Below are positions 9,548-21,831 of a DNA stretch of 64,000 nt, one piece after another. Under the pieces are notes generated by a model, which saw only the letters and a program-made list of their open reading frames with translations, was not told the DNA's origin and did not search any database. The position numbers and the translations under genes are program-made. Source of the stretch: Anisodus tanguticus (Eukaryota > Streptophyta > Magnoliopsida > Solanales > Solanaceae). How positions within the stretch are numbered: position 1 is the stretch's first letter; every line of letters begins with the position of its first letter. The stretch spans positions 3,976,142 through 4,040,141 of the forward strand of contig CM067555.1 of assembly GCA_034509755.1 (NCBI GenBank), in the 5' to 3' direction.

Positions 9548-12500
9548 GATACGAACTAGTCCCGGTCCCGACGCGCCCCGATCCCCCCTAAAAACAAATG
9601 GGCATGGGACTCGAACCCGAGACTAGACCTGGACTCGTCCCGCCCGGGCCCGTCCCGCCCCAGGCCCGATCCCGCCCGACTCGCCCCTGTACCACCCTCC
9701 CCCTCCCCTTTGCAAAAAATGGTCGTTGCACAACAACCATTTTATATTTTGGTCGTTGTGCAACAACCATTTTTGGCCTCCTTCAACCCTCTTAATATTT
9801 ATTTTTAACATCTAAGTTAATATATTTACACTTTAACCCAATTTTTCAACTATAAATACATCATTTTCTCTTCATCTTTCTCACAAATCTTCCTACAATC
9901 TCTCAATCTATCTCTCTACAAGTCTACATTGTCTACCAAATATTATATTTTATTTGTTCATTTGTATAACTGTATCAAAGTTAAAAAATTGGGAGTGAAG
10001 TTGACAACTAACTTGAGGATCATCCATCGAGCAAAGTTTCAATTTTCAACCTCGATTACACGTCGACGTTACGTCGACGTTTGGTACCTTCGTTCCTTCT
10101 TTAAATTATTATTGTTACTTTATTTTAATTATCGCACTTAATTTCATTATATATTTGCATAATTAAAATGGAAGGATTAAGAAGTATGTTTATGGGTAAG
10201 GTAAGGGTGCTTCTTCTAGTAGAGGTAACAAGGGTAGGGGTACTTCTTCTAGTCATCCTATTACTAGATAGGATGATTTGATTGATTATACTCGTATAGA
10301 TGAAATTGAATTTTTTAATGATATACCATTAGACGATGAGATATATTCTGCAACTCAACCTGACTTCAATTTAAAAGATAATCTAGATGACGCACCCACT
10401 AGTGCACCTCAAACTAAAATTGGAACGCCTCCTATTCCCCATACCATGAGACGAGTCCCCACACAATGAAAACTAAAATCTGTTGCATGAGATTTTTTTG
10501 ATAGGGACCAAGAGAATCAAGTAGTTAGATGCAGAATTTGTAAAAATGTTTATAAATTTAAAATGGGAAAAGGTCAGGGTGGGACGGGAGGTTTATTGAG
10601 ACATGTACAAAACTTTCACAAAGCTAGGTGGGATGAATAAGAGACTACAAAGTTGGGTGCGCCAATGCGCTCTCAGTCGGGACAAGGTTCACATAGTGTC
10701 CCGGACCAAGTACAGGGTCAAATAACCCGATGACGGGGGGAATTGTAGGCCCTAAATACGATAAACATAGAGATATGGAAGCAATAACAAAATTAGTTGC
10801 GGTGGAGGGTTTGCCTTTTTAATTTCCTTCCTCTCCTGGATTTATTCATTACATTAGAAATATTTATAATCCTGCTTTTAACGATTTTCCTAGATCAACT
10901 GTTAGGAGAGACATTTTTTAAATTTGCACATGAATATCAACAATATTTACGTTATTCATTATATCATTTTCCTGGCAAAGTATCTATCACGTCTGATATA
11001 TGTCATAGTACTAACGACCATGATTATTTAACTGTAACATGTCATTGGATATATTATAAATGGTCTATGCAAAAACGTATTTTAGCATATAGATATATTG
11101 ATGATAGGCACATCGGAAATTTTATTGCAGAAAATATTCATCAAGTTTGTAATTATTATGGAATAACTGACAAAATAATGACTTTTACGTTAGATAATGT
11201 TTCTTCTAATAGTTATGCTATTAGACTTTTAAAAGATCTTTTTGACTCCATCTTTTCCTAATCATTTTCATATAAAATGTGTGTGTCATATTTATAACTT
11301 AGTTGTAAAGGGTGGTCTATCTCTTTTGAAGACATTCTTAATAAAGTACAATTTGCTATAAACTTTATTTTTAGAAGTAATAGAATACAAAGAAAAAAAA
11401 GAATATAAAAAAACTTGTCACGATTGTGGACTACCTTATAGAAAAATTTCCGAAGAAGTAGCAACTATGTGGAATTCTTTATATGAACAACTACTTGTTG
11501 CTTATGATTATAGAAGACCTATAACTTTATTTTTTTAACGCCCATAATCGAAATCCAACTAATATGGTTGTAGATAACGAATGGAAAAAAATTCAGAACT
11601 TACTGTATTTTTAGAGAAATTTTTTCAAGCAACTAAAGAATTTTCTGGTATATATTATCTTACTATTTCAACGATGTTATTTTATATAGCTCTAATATTT
11701 TTGTTACTTAGTGAATATATGGAAAACCCATCTTATAAGACACCTATTAAAAAAATATTTATCAAATTAAAAAAATATTATTTTTCTATTCCCACTATTT
11801 ATATTATTGGTGTTGTATTAAATCCGACTATTAAAATAGACGGTTGTAAAGCACTTATTGAAACTATTTATGATTGTATAGCATTACTTCTATCTCCAAC
11901 TCCAAAAAATTCAAATGAACAACCACCTAAGGAACCAATTAAAGAAGAAGTTTTGTCTAGCATACACGATGAATGCAAAAAAAAAAGTATATATGCATTA
12001 CCAACAAGAAAGTGCTAGCAACAACCGACTTCCACATCATCATCTTCTTCTTCTTCTTCAGTACAACCTTATAAAAGACATGTTGTTTCTGCGGCTAGTA
12101 TTGAAAGCCTTAGAAATAGAACGTTTAGTGGTACCACTACTAATCAAGTTAGCGAGTTTGATGTTTTTGTTTTGCAGGGTGTTGTACCGTACCAAACAGT
12201 TCTCAATGAAGAAGGACGTGAAGACTTGCTGAAATACTGGAGGGAGAATGAGAAGACATTTCCGACACTATCAAAGATGGCCCGAGATGTGTTGAACATT
12301 TAAGCGTCATCAACAGCGCCTGAAAGCGCTTTTTCTGTCGGAAGATTTAAAATAGGAGAGTACATACACTCATTAGCGGGAGACAGCTTGGAGATTGCAG
12401 TTTTATTCAAAGATTGGATACAAGCAGAGCGTAGAAGGTGCGGTCAACCGGAGATCAACAAAGAAGACGATGAAAACTACAACGAAATCTTATCCGACGG

Positions 12501-12965
12501 AGGTGGAAGCAACGTCGAGCAATTTGACCAACAAATTCCAATTCCAACCAAAGAACCACAAGACATTGTGAAGAAACTAGAAAAGGTGTTTATAAATATG
12601 TGATTTTTTAATTGCAATTTGACTATGTTATTTGCAACTTTCAACGCAACAAAGTTGCAATTTTGAAATTGTATTACAAATAAATCATATTTCTATTAAA
12701 TAATATAAGAGGCACAAAAACAGCCTTGAGATGTTTTTATTACACTATCTTGTTCAATTATTGAGGTGTTTATTACATATGTTATTTTTTAAAATTAAAT
12801 GTTAAAAAAAAAAAATCGGAAAACCTGATCCCGCCCTGACCCGATAAGACCAGTCCCCTTTTCCGACGGGACCGGAAACGGGACGGAACATCGACGGATC
12901 CCGCCAGTCCCGTCCTGCCGGGACCCGTCCTGCCGGGACCCGCCCCGCCCTGATCCCGTACTAAC
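9548..12965 (+). mobile_element. Decayed hAT transposon (copy 1)
   Basis: The element is bounded by GC-rich subterminal arrays of GTCCCG/CCCGCC-type repeats at 9555-9700 and 12830-12960. It contains a leader shared with two other copies in the window: CATCGAGCAAAGTTTCAATT and the CGTCGACGTTACGTCGACG block at 10027-10085. A zinc-finger-BED hAT transposase gene follows. The termini do not match the CTAAGGCTGGCCAGTGGGCC end of copy 2, and I found no 8-bp duplication, so the ends are eroded or truncated. Confidence 0.75.
10168..12603 (+). pseudogene. hAT transposase (BED-type zinc finger, RICESLEEPER-like), degenerate
   Basis: The coding remnant begins MEGLRSMFMG at 10168 and ends at the TGA at 12601-12603. 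A BED-type zinc finger is visible at about 10490-10632 (FFDRDQENQVVRCRICKNV, then GGLLRHVQNFHKARW: C-x2-C ... H-x4-H). A central RNase-H-like region at about 10890-11270 contains YSLYHFPGKVSITSDICHST and TFTLDNVSSNSYAI. A C-terminal hAT dimerisation segment at 12180-12430 contains FPTLSKMARDVLNI and SAFSVGRFKIGEYIHSLAG. Intact proteins of this group run about 650-700 residues. There are at least six in-frame stops (for example near 10269, 10467 and 10638), frame changes, and a 5-base duplication GTAAG near 10200. No active transposase is possible from this copy. Confidence 0.85.
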
Positions 12966-13500
12966 CATTCACTTCTAATTAACCTTAGTAGTAGTGTTGA
13001 TATGCTTGTAATTAGGCTATTCATTGTATTCTCAGAGTTGTTTATCGACACTTTAATTTTGATATGTTACGATTAACTCTGTCCGGCTTCACTAATGATA
13101 TTTTCAAGAACGTTAAGGATATTGTTACAATTGTTTTTGTTAGCTCTAGCAAATAGCATTAGGTTGTCGACAAAGAAGAGTTAGTTTAAAAGAGATTAAA
13201 AGAGATTTTAATGTGTTTTCAAAGATTTAATTTGTTTTTTAATTAATTTTCATGTAATTAATGAAAAGATAAGGTTGCCTTGTTTAGTACCCCTTGTGGG
13301 GCAGAAAAATGTTGGGGATCCATTGATTAAGATTGAAGTTGATGAAGTGGAGATGCAAGATAGTATTAGTAGTTAATTAGATCGGTAAGGTTGCTTGGGG
13401 AATTAAGCTTAAGTAGGGACTTTATAATAAACTTTCTCAAGGTCAAGTTTCATTAACATGGAATTTGACTCCTTTACATTTCCAGTTATCTTCATTTTCT
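12966..13500 (-). pseudogene. L1-type LINE reverse transcriptase fragment
   Basis: On the minus strand, about 13170-13140 reads VDNLMLFARANKN, a degraded form of the plant L1 'DDLFLFARAN' catalytic box with the second Asp changed to Asn. It continues as a short helical stretch (NILNVLENIISEAGQS) and INNSENTMN. Upstream on that strand (13260-13500) lie non-coding-strand echoes of the RT palm. The fragment abuts hAT copy 1 and is disrupted by indels. Confidence 0.6.
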
Positions 13501-14090
13501 CAAGTTCTTTTTTGAATGGATGACACATATCTCATATTAATATTTACACTATAGTTTAAATATACTTAATTAAATTTGGGTCTTAACCATAGTTATGATA
13601 ATATATATTTTCATATATTTACTCCTCCAAACTCAATTTAGTAATCCCACATTTCGTGCAACTTAATTGTTGATCATTAACTGATATATAGTAACTTAAT
13701 GGGGTTTAAATTAACATTTATCCAACAACTACATAGGCTATTTTATAGTTATACAAAGAAACAACTAACTTATACATTTTAAAAATAATTTCTTTAAACC
13801 AAACTCATTTCCAATTGTTGCCCAATCGAAGCCTCATTTTCCAAATTCGATGCTCCGATCAGCTCCCAAATTTCGCGTCTGCTTTTTGGGATTCATAAAG
13901 TCAAAGACCAATTTTTTTTCTCAATCTTTGTATTTATCATATTTCGAGTTTAACTTAAAAAAATTCCTGTAAGGTTAATTTGACCTTGTATGTCGATACT
14001 ATGTGAACCATATCCTAACTCAAAAGGCATTTACATATCCATTTTTTTTAGCCTGGAATTGGATCTAACTTACTTTGAGGTCCCTTTCCA
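13501..14090. other. AT-rich intergenic DNA
   Basis: No gene, RNA or clear repeat boundary is visible in this stretch. Confidence 0.5.
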
Positions 14091-14450
14091 CGTGTCTAAA
14101 TAACCCCTATTCCCTCGTGATCTTTTTCAATTTTAAATTTGTAACATTCTCTACAAATTTTACAGGCGAAAGGTTCTAGCTAAGAAGTAGACCCCTCATC
14201 GCCCTAATGCTTAATCTCCTGGGATTATTCTCTCTTTATTCTCTTGAGGGACAAGAAAACATCCAGGTACTTGATAGGAAAACAAGCATTTTTGATTCCT
14301 CTTCAATGATCTGGAATTTCTGCGAGGAGCTCTGTTCGAGAGGAAGCACTGGCTCTTATCGAAATTGACCTTTCGGCCATTACAACATTACAATCAGCTT
14401 CTTACTTCTTTCCAGAAAGATAAATTGCTAATTGACGAGGCTTATCCTTT

Positions 14451-14663
14451 TCAAAAAAATATCATGTATCTGATTTTGGTGTTCGTTCTACTTGGACCCC
14501 TTCTCATACTAGAAGGAATAGAAGGGATTCCATTTTCAGCCTGAGACTGAGTTTGAGGTGGTGTTTGAACATCTAGACCACTAGGTGTGTCATCTAAATT
14601 ATCTTCTGATTTATTACCCCTGTTATCCCCACTATCCGTAGGAACATGCGCAATACTAGACAT
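14451..14663 (-). pseudogene. hAT transposase N-terminal fragment
   Basis: A minus-strand frame MSSIAHVPTDSGDNRGNKSE, then DNLDDTPSGLDVQTPPQTQ and IPSSMRRGPSRT, matches the N-terminal acidic/linker region of the transposases at 10168 (DNLDDAPTSAP..IPHTMRRVPTQ) and 62128 (DDLDDTPTNVD..IPPSMRRGPAK). The BED finger that should follow is cut off, so no function remains. Confidence 0.7.
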
Positions 14664-15034
14664 TATAGTTATGCAAGTAAAGGAGTAACGTTAAGAAAAA
14701 TAAGCATGATAACTAAAATTAAATAACAACAATTTAAATTAAAGATGGAACAAGTATATCATATGCCAACGTAAACACTGACATGTAACTGGTTGAAAAT
14801 TGAAATTTTACTCGATCCTCAATCTAATTTCCAACTTCTCTTCCAATGTCCAAATTTTGATAGAAAATAAATTAATAGAAAGAGCAATTTAGACTTTAAA
14901 GAGAGAGCGAGCGAGAGAGACTCGAGAGGATAAGAAGATTTGTGAGAAAAATGAAGAAGAGATGAGGTATTTATAATACAAAATTTGAGTTAAAATGTAA
15001 ATATACTACTTATGGAATAAAATGTAAATATATT

Positions 15035-15178
15035 AGTCATGGTTCAAGCCGTGGAAACAGCCTCTGATGAAATGCAAGGTAAGGATGCGTACAACAGACC
15101 CTTGTGGTCCGGCCCTTCTCCGGACCCCGCGCATAGCGGGAGCTTAGTGCACCGGGCTGCCCCTTTTTTATGGATTAA
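15035..15178 (+). repeat. SINE inserted in hAT copy 2
   Basis: A B-box-like GGTTCAAGCC lies at 15041-15050. The body reads GGTAAGGATGCGTACAACAG, CTTGTGGTCCGGCCCTTCTC, GCGCATAGCGGGAGCTTAG and CACCGGGCTGCCC, ending in a T run. This is a typical tRNA-derived Solanaceae SINE body. It interrupts the leader of hAT copy 2, so it inserted later. Confidence 0.75.
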
Positions 15179-15842
15179 AAATAAATATTGATGGGGTAGG
15201 GGTGTTCGGGGGCATTTACAACGGTTGTTTTTGCGAAGTGGTCGTTGGTGCGACAGTAGTTTTTGCAAGGTCATTGGTGCAACGACTAGTTTTTGAAGAT
15301 TTTTTTAAAAGAAAAATTAGGGGCGGGATCGGACCCAGGCGGGCCACATGGGATCAAGACGCGCGGGACCAAACGCGGTCCCATGCTCCCTTATCCCCAT
15401 CTCTTCTAATCCAGATGGGGTGGATTGGAACCGTGGTCAGGACGAGCTGGGTCGAGATTGGAACAATCCGGCCCACTAGACAGTCTTAGGCGTGTGTAGG
15501 GCGTATTATCAGGCGCTTAGGACATAAGCCTCAAGCGTGAATGTCAAGGCCTTTTATAAATGTCTGCTCTGAGGCGAGTTAAAGAAAAACCTTTTAAAAC
15601 AGAGCTTATTAATTACGAATACGCGCACTCCTTCGGTCCCACTCACTTCAATAATATTTTTGTAAAAAAACAATCTCAATTAAATCATGTCCAAATGGCT
15701 ACTAAGTCACTATATAGTTTCTGTTATATTTTGCGGATTTAAATGATATATACATATATTGAAAAACATATTTAAATAATTGAATTAATTTTTAAATTAA
15801 TTGGACATAAATATATTCTATGAGTAATAATGGCAACCTAGC

Positions 15843-16122
15843 ACTCCCTTTGTCTCAAATTTATCTGCCATTTTTTTTATTTTACACGCTCTTTAAAAAA
15901 TAGTAACTATGAGAGGTATTCAACTACTTTATCATTATTTATGTCTTAAGTTATAATCTCTATTCATTAAATGTTTACTCTATTATGTGTCATCTCTATT
16001 AATGACAAAATTCTACTAAGAATAAAAGAGGAAAAAATTAATTAATTGTGTCTTGAACTTCTAAAACGATATATAATTTGAGACAACTATTGTAATCAAG
16101 ATAAGAAAATTGAGACGGAGGA
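15843..16122. mobile_element. Stowaway-like MITE
   Basis: The left end CTCCCTTTGTCTCAAATTTA and right end AAAATTGAGACGGAGGAAG are inverted repeats of the CTCCCTCCGTCTCA type. TA follows the right end; the left TA is displaced by two bases. Interior AT-rich, no coding capacity. Confidence 0.75.
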
Positions 16123-16962
16123 AGTAATAATAGTAAGTAGCCCACTAAAACAATTAGAAATACAATGAGAGTGTAAAACTATCATTAGCTTTTATTGCAT
16201 ATATCTTAATCCACATAAAAATAAAATTTCATATGTTACTTATTCATCTCGAATACGCGCACTCCCACAGTTCCACTCACTTCACTGCGATTTCTATTTA
16301 CTCTTCTTAGGAACTTCACAATCAAGAAACCCTCTTTTCCAATGTCAAAGGAGAAGGATTAACCCAGAAGATCCTCACCTCTCCTCTGTTACTTTCGTTA
16401 ATTTGTAGGATGAAACTATATGTAACTTTAATTCTTTGGAAAGTTCTTGTAGTTGTTGTGTTTGAATTCTTGCATTGTCATTGTCTTGAGATATATAATT
16501 CTTGAAGTTTGTACACATAGAGTTGGTACTTCTAGTCTTTTAGACAAGTACAAGCATAATCCTATGGTATTTTGATTATTCGAGCAATTTTAAGTTTTCA
16601 CGCTTCTGTGACATTGCGTTTACACTTAAAACAAATAATTTCTCGATGGTCATCTATGCTTGTATTAGAAAGTTCACATGCGGCATGCTACCAACACTCT
16701 TTACCACCTTACCCCCACAAAAAAAAGAATTTTGAATTTGCATTCGTTGTACTACTATTAAAATGATTTTCTTATTGTCTTCTCTACGACCTGCATTTTA
16801 TTATGATTTTGCAAATATATGTTGTTTGTTCAACCTACTATATTGGAATTGAGAGATAGTTGTTGTCATGGAAGATTTACCTTGGTCCAAGGGGTGTCAT
16901 GTGACACCACTTCGTCGACTTTTTTTTTACTAGATATACATATATAAATAATAAATAAAATG
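16123..16962. other. Intergenic DNA, no gene identified
   Basis: The segment CGAATACGCGCACTCC followed by CCACTCACTTCA at about 16253-16290 repeats one at 15617-15655. I see no coding sequence I can support. A TGTCATGTGACACC palindrome lies near 16896-16909. Confidence 0.4.
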
Positions 16963-16969
16963 AAATTAG

Positions 16970-18939
16970 AAGAACTGAAAACGAGACTGACTTCTGCTCC
17001 AGTGTTGACATTACCATAAGGAACCGAGAGGTTCGTTGTTTATTGTGATGCTTCAGGAATTAGTCTTGGGTGTGTTTTAATGCGGCATGGTAAGGTTATA
17101 GCTTATGCATCAAGACAACTTAAACCTCATTAAAAGAATTATCTGACGCATGACTTAGAATTGACAGATGTGATTTTTACACTCAAGATATGACGTCATT
17201 TGTATGGAGTTCACATTGACATCTTCACAGATCACAAGAGCCTTCAGTATATTTTCAAATAGTGGGAGTTGAATCTTAGACAGAGGAAATGACTCTAATT
17301 GATAAATGATTATGATGTAGATGTTCTCTACCACTCAGGGAAAGCGAATGCGGTAGCCGATGCTCTTAGTCGGTGATCCATGGAAAGTTTAGCACATGTT
17401 GAAGAAGATAAGAGAACCATGCAAAGGAGATTCCCCGACTAGCCAATCTAGGAGTTCAACTCATGGACTCCGAAGATGATAGTGTTGTTGTCCAGAACAA
17501 GTCTAAATCCTCTTTAGTAGCCAAAGTGAAGGAGAAATAGTTTAATATCCCTACTTATTGCAGCTGAAAGAGGGGATTCACAAGCATAAGATTACGACTT
17601 TTGAACAAGGTGGGAGATGACGGTACTTTGAGGTACCGAGGCAGGTTATGTGTACTAGATGTAGATGAACTCAGAGAGAGAATCATAGCAAAAATGCATA
17701 ATTCCAGGTATTCTATTCACCCAGGTTCTACCAAGATGTATCATGATCTTAAATAAATTTATTTGTGGAACAATATGAAGAGGAATGTGACAAATTTTGT
17801 AGCCAAGTGTCCGAATTGTTAGCAGGTGAAAGCTGAGCACCAGAGGCCTGGTGGGTTGGCTCGGAATATTGATATTCCTGTTTTGAAACGAGAGATGATA
17901 AATATGGACTTCATAACATGTCTACCTCGCTTAGTCCGTAGGCAAAATTTGATTTGGGTGATTGTGGACCGACTGGCTAAATCAGCCCACTTCTTGCCAG
18001 TTAAGATCAAGATTCATCAGATGATTATGCTAAGTTGTATATCCAAGAAATTATTAGGCTTCATGGGACCTAGTGTCCATTGGTGCTCAGTTCACAACAC
18101 ACTGTCTTTTTAGAAATGATTGGATATCAAGGTAAATCTCAGTACAACTTTTCATCCTCAGACAGATGGCCAGGCAATGCGTACTATTCAGACTCTTGAG
18201 GATATGTTGAGAGCATGTGTTCTCGATTTTAAAGGTAATTTGGATTATTATTTGCCTCTATTGAATTTGCTTATAATAACAGTTATCATGCTAGTATCCA
18301 TATGGCACCGTTTGAAGCTCTGTATGGGCGTAGGTGTAGATCACCAATTGATTGGTTCAAAGTTAGTGAGGCAGAATTGTTAGGACCAGACTTGGTTTAT
18401 CAGGCTTTGGATAAAGTCAAGTTGATTCAAGAGCATTTGAAAATAACTCAGAGTCGTCAAAAGTCCTATTCAGATAGAGGCTTAAAGATTTGGAGTTTCA
18501 AGTTGATGATTGGATTTTTCTGAAAGTTTCACCTATGAAAGGTGTCATGAGGTTCAGAAAGAAAGGGAAGCTCAGTCCTAGATATATCGGACCATACAGA
18601 ATTTTGAGGAGAGTTGGCCAAGTGGCTTATGAACTTGAATTTTCACAAGATTTAGTTGTTGTTCATTCAGTGTCCATGTTGAGAAAGTGTGTGGGAGACT
18701 CGTTGCTGGTTGTCCCTACCAACTCCATTACAGTTAAGGATCATTTGACCTATGAGGAGATCCCGGTGGCTATTTTGGATCGTCAGTTTCGAAAGTTGAG
18801 AACTAAGAAATTTGCCTCAGTGAAAGTGTTGTAGAGAAGTCAGAATATTGAGAAGGCTACATGGGAAGCTGAAGAAGACATGAAATCCAGATATTCACAC
18901 TTATTTGAAGAACAAGCAGAAAATGTTGAATGTAATTAA
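16970..18939 (+). pseudogene. Gypsy pol remnant: RNase H, integrase, chromodomain
   Basis: Order of remnants: the RT tail LTSAPVLTLP; RNase H at about 17030-17370 with VVYCDASGISLGCVLM, FTDHKSLQYIF and AVADALSR; an integrase zinc finger at about 17690-17822 ending KCPNC; the integrase core at about 17860-18230 with MDFITCLP, VDRLAKSAHFLPV and TTFHPQTDGQAMRTIQ; an APFEALYGRRCRSPI segment at 18305; SH3-like YIGPYRILRRVGQVAYELE at about 18580-18640; and a chromodomain at about 18745-18930 ending WEAEEDMKSRYSHLFE. In the integrase the residue normally Glu in DGQSERTIQ is Met here, so the catalytic DDE triad is broken. Several stops and frame changes interrupt it (17131, 17254, 17386). Confidence 0.85.
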
Positions 18940-19137
18940 CCTTTATATACGTACCTCTTTTTCAGTTCAGTAATTCAATTTAGTATTCAGTTCAGTGTTC
19001 AGTTCAATATTCAGCTCAGTATTAGTGTGTTCATGGCAGTTAAGTATTCTCATGTTTCTGTCAGTCACGTTAAGGTCCAGTCTCATTCTTTATCATTATC
19101 CATCATTCGAGGATAAATGATCCCAAGCGGGAGATAT

Positions 19138-20914
19138 TGTAATACCTCATACCTCCAAACTAAGCCATGTTTATGATTCAGGGATTTAGAAAATCAAAAC
19201 AAAGAGTTTAAAGTTAAAAACCAATTTTAGTTCTGGAGAATAAATTCTACGCCAGGATTGATGGATCGTAAAATATTTTACAAACCGTCGAAAGGAACCG
19301 TTGATTCTGTTTTTGAAATTGATGATGTACAGTAAATTTGACGGATCGTAGATGATTATACGACATGTCCTTGTTTAACGTTTGAAGCCTCTCAAGTTTT
19401 GAAGTCACTGGAAATTTGTTTGTTTATCTCTTTTAAAAGACGGTCCGATTATACGGACCGCAAATTATTGACGATCCAGACGCAGATCGTAAAAAGAATG
19501 ATGGATCGTCAATCTTGACCATAAAATTCTTCCGATAGCAAATAATATAAATACACAGACTTAGTCCCAAAAATCAGTTTTCACAATCCCCAAGCCCTAG
19601 AATGACAGATCTCTCTTCGCAACCATCTCCTACACCAAGGTGAGCCTTTTTCACATGATTATATGTAATTCTAACGTGATCCTAATGAATTCTAAGTAGA
19701 ATCCAATGTTCTTAACCTAGGAATTTCAGGATAAACTCAACTTAAGGCTCAAGGTTCAATCTTTGGAGTTCTCCTTTCAAGTTCAGAATTCTAAGACACG
19801 TTTTGGAAGCGATTAAGGTATGTGAGGTTAACTCTCTACGTGTGGAAACGTCTTTAGTCATCCCCATGCCTCGTTCATCAAGGTTACTATGAATTACTTC
19901 AGACTTTGAGATTATGCCCTAGTTCATGAAAAGACTAGAATGTCTATCTTTAAGATTATAACTTCGTAGTTGTTCATAACTATCACTTTGATTGTTGTGC
20001 ACTCAGTACGTAATCAACATAGGGTTGTGATTGATACTCACGAGTCTCAGTCTAGAATACTCAGTATGCTTGTAAACTAGTTAAAGCTATTGTACTCATA
20101 ATCAGTTCATGAATACATGAGGATCTTCAGTAATGATTCTCTCAACTTGTAGTTGAATATCTGTATTTTTGGCCCAAGACCACAATTTATGTATGCGTAC
20201 ACTTGGGCTCAAGGCCACAGATTTGTGCACTTATATTGGGCCTAAGGCCACAGTTATTTAATATTTCAGTTAAAGGTGATTCTTCATTTTAGTATATGAA
20301 GTATTCTTATTATTTGCTTCCTTATTCAGTTATCAGTTATCAGTTACCAGTTTACAACATGTGTTTATTGATTTGGGTTGCCCTTTTTACGAGCACCCCA
20401 CAACTATTTATTATTTTAGTTGTTTTACATACATTATAATTTAAATGTACTAACGTCCCTTTGCATGGGGCCTGTACTTTAAGGTGCAAGTGCTGAGTTT
20501 CAAGACGACAGATCTGCTCAGTAGGATTGCTTCAGTATCAGCGGCTTGGTGAGACCCATCTCATTCGGGGTGTCAGTCTATTATTGCGTGATTATATTTT
20601 ATTAGTAGAGTTATGTCAGGGCCTTGTCCTGGTACACAGATTAGCATACTCATATTTTAGAGGTTTCATAGACTAGACTAGTTCAGCATGTCAGACATAT
20701 CAATATTACTATTTTCAGACTTTTGATATTTTCAGACTATTTCCGCAATATACTTTCAGATTATAAATTCATCAGTTTGAATTACATCTTTTTAAATCAT
20801 TACTATAGTATGTTTGATGCCCATGTTGATTCAGCAACCATGTGGTTCACTCGGTCACATGTAATCGGACATTGAGTGCAGTGTTTCGCTCAGGTCATGG
20901 TTTGGAGCATGACA
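19138..20914 (+). repeat. Gypsy 3' LTR (1777 bp)
   Basis: Begins TGTAATACCTCATACC just after a purine-rich tract (AAGCGGGAGATAT) and ends GGTTTGGAGCATGACA, giving TG..CA termini. Three degenerate tandem units built around GGCC(C)AAG(A/G)CCACA lie at 20168-20250. I did not find the 5' LTR or a target-site duplication, as expected for a truncated copy. Confidence 0.75.
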
Positions 20915-21819
20915 GAAGTAGATGTTCATGTGTCATCAACTGAAATAGTACTACGGGTTAATACAGTAGGAAATACAATTTTCTTTTAGACATTATTTCG
21001 GAGTTTTCAATCTTCTATCGCTATTGATAAGCGTTGAGATCTTGCATTTCGCATTCGTTCTATAGCATCATCTTTTGATTTTCACCATGTTCTTTACTTT
21101 TTCTCGTTTGACCATTAATGTTTACACTAGCTTTTGTTTATATCATATCTTTTGTTATTTGTATATTTTCTCTCTATTAAATACATTACTTTTTATTTTC
21201 ACCTTATCTATTTAACATCATCGAATATTTCATTTGGTAAAGAAAAATAGTATGAATAATATAATTTGAGGACGTTGTAGTAAGTATTGAGAAAGGTCCT
21301 CCTGTTTTTTCTCATTTCGATTAGTAACTAATCTAGCAGATACGCATACAATTATGCTAAGTTTATTGATGGAGTCGGACTGGGCTAACACGACACTCTA
21401 AAAAGCCAATTTCGGGCCTAACTCGCTTTTAGGGAATCGGGTTGAGATGAAAATAGGGTGTGCAGCCGATAAAAAATATAATAATGAAATTTATGAATAA
21501 CATGACTTCTTACATATTCACGCACATCAATTTGTAAGAAGTTAAATTCTGTTTATTTACTCTTGGTTGTCAATCTCTGTTATCTTGCACACTCGGTTGA
21601 TTAATTCTAGTGAAAATAAATACATTTTTGTTTTAAGAGTTTGGTGGGAGGGTTTCTTTTCTGTTTCTTGTTATTGCCTTGTTATAGACCTCATTCATGG
21701 TAAAAAAAGATTCAATTTTGGGTACCTGATGTTGTTTTCACTGCTATGGAGTTATTCTTTTGCTTTGTGGGGTTTATTGTTAAAAAAGAGAGTGAGGAAA
21801 CCCTCTTGAATGGTATAAA
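20915..21819. other. Intergenic DNA, no gene identified
   Basis: AT-rich. A short repeat-like segment reads GGGCTAACACGACACTC at 21382-21398 and a GC-richer patch continues to 21450. No coding sequence is supported; the frame at 21567-21809 has no recognisable motif. Confidence 0.4.
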
Positions 21820-21831
21820 CTAAAAAAAGTC

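Larger units (their letters stand above)
14095..15488 (-). mobile_element. hAT transposon, 5' portion (copy 2)
   Basis: This is a minus-strand copy of the same hAT family as 9548-12965. Its outer end at 15472-15488 reads, reverse-complemented, CTAAGACTGTCTAGTGGGCC, closely matching the end of copy 3 at 62480. It then shows GC-rich subterminal repeats (15310-15460), a leader with the AAAATTGAAATTTTACTCGA block (14795-14815), and the transposase N terminus (14451-14663). The body ends at about 14095-14165 in CTTTTTCAATTTTAAATTTG, part of the BED-finger coding region. A SINE sits inside it, and an unexplained segment (14166-14450) separates the N terminus from the finger remnant. Confidence 0.7.
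16963..20914 (+). mobile_element. Ty3/gypsy element, 3' half plus 3' LTR (Tekay/Del-like)
   Basis: The copy is 5'-truncated, starting within the RT-RNase H linker. It carries RNase H, integrase and a C-terminal chromodomain (16970-18930), then an LTR (19138-20914). A C-terminal chromodomain places it among chromoviruses, close to the Tekay/Del clade. No gag, protease or RT core is present in the window, so it cannot move by itself. Confidence 0.85.

Noticed and set aside
11581..12018. 145-codon frame with hydrophobic stretches as a separate membrane protein
   Set aside because: It is the middle of the decayed hAT transposase, in line with the domains before and after it.
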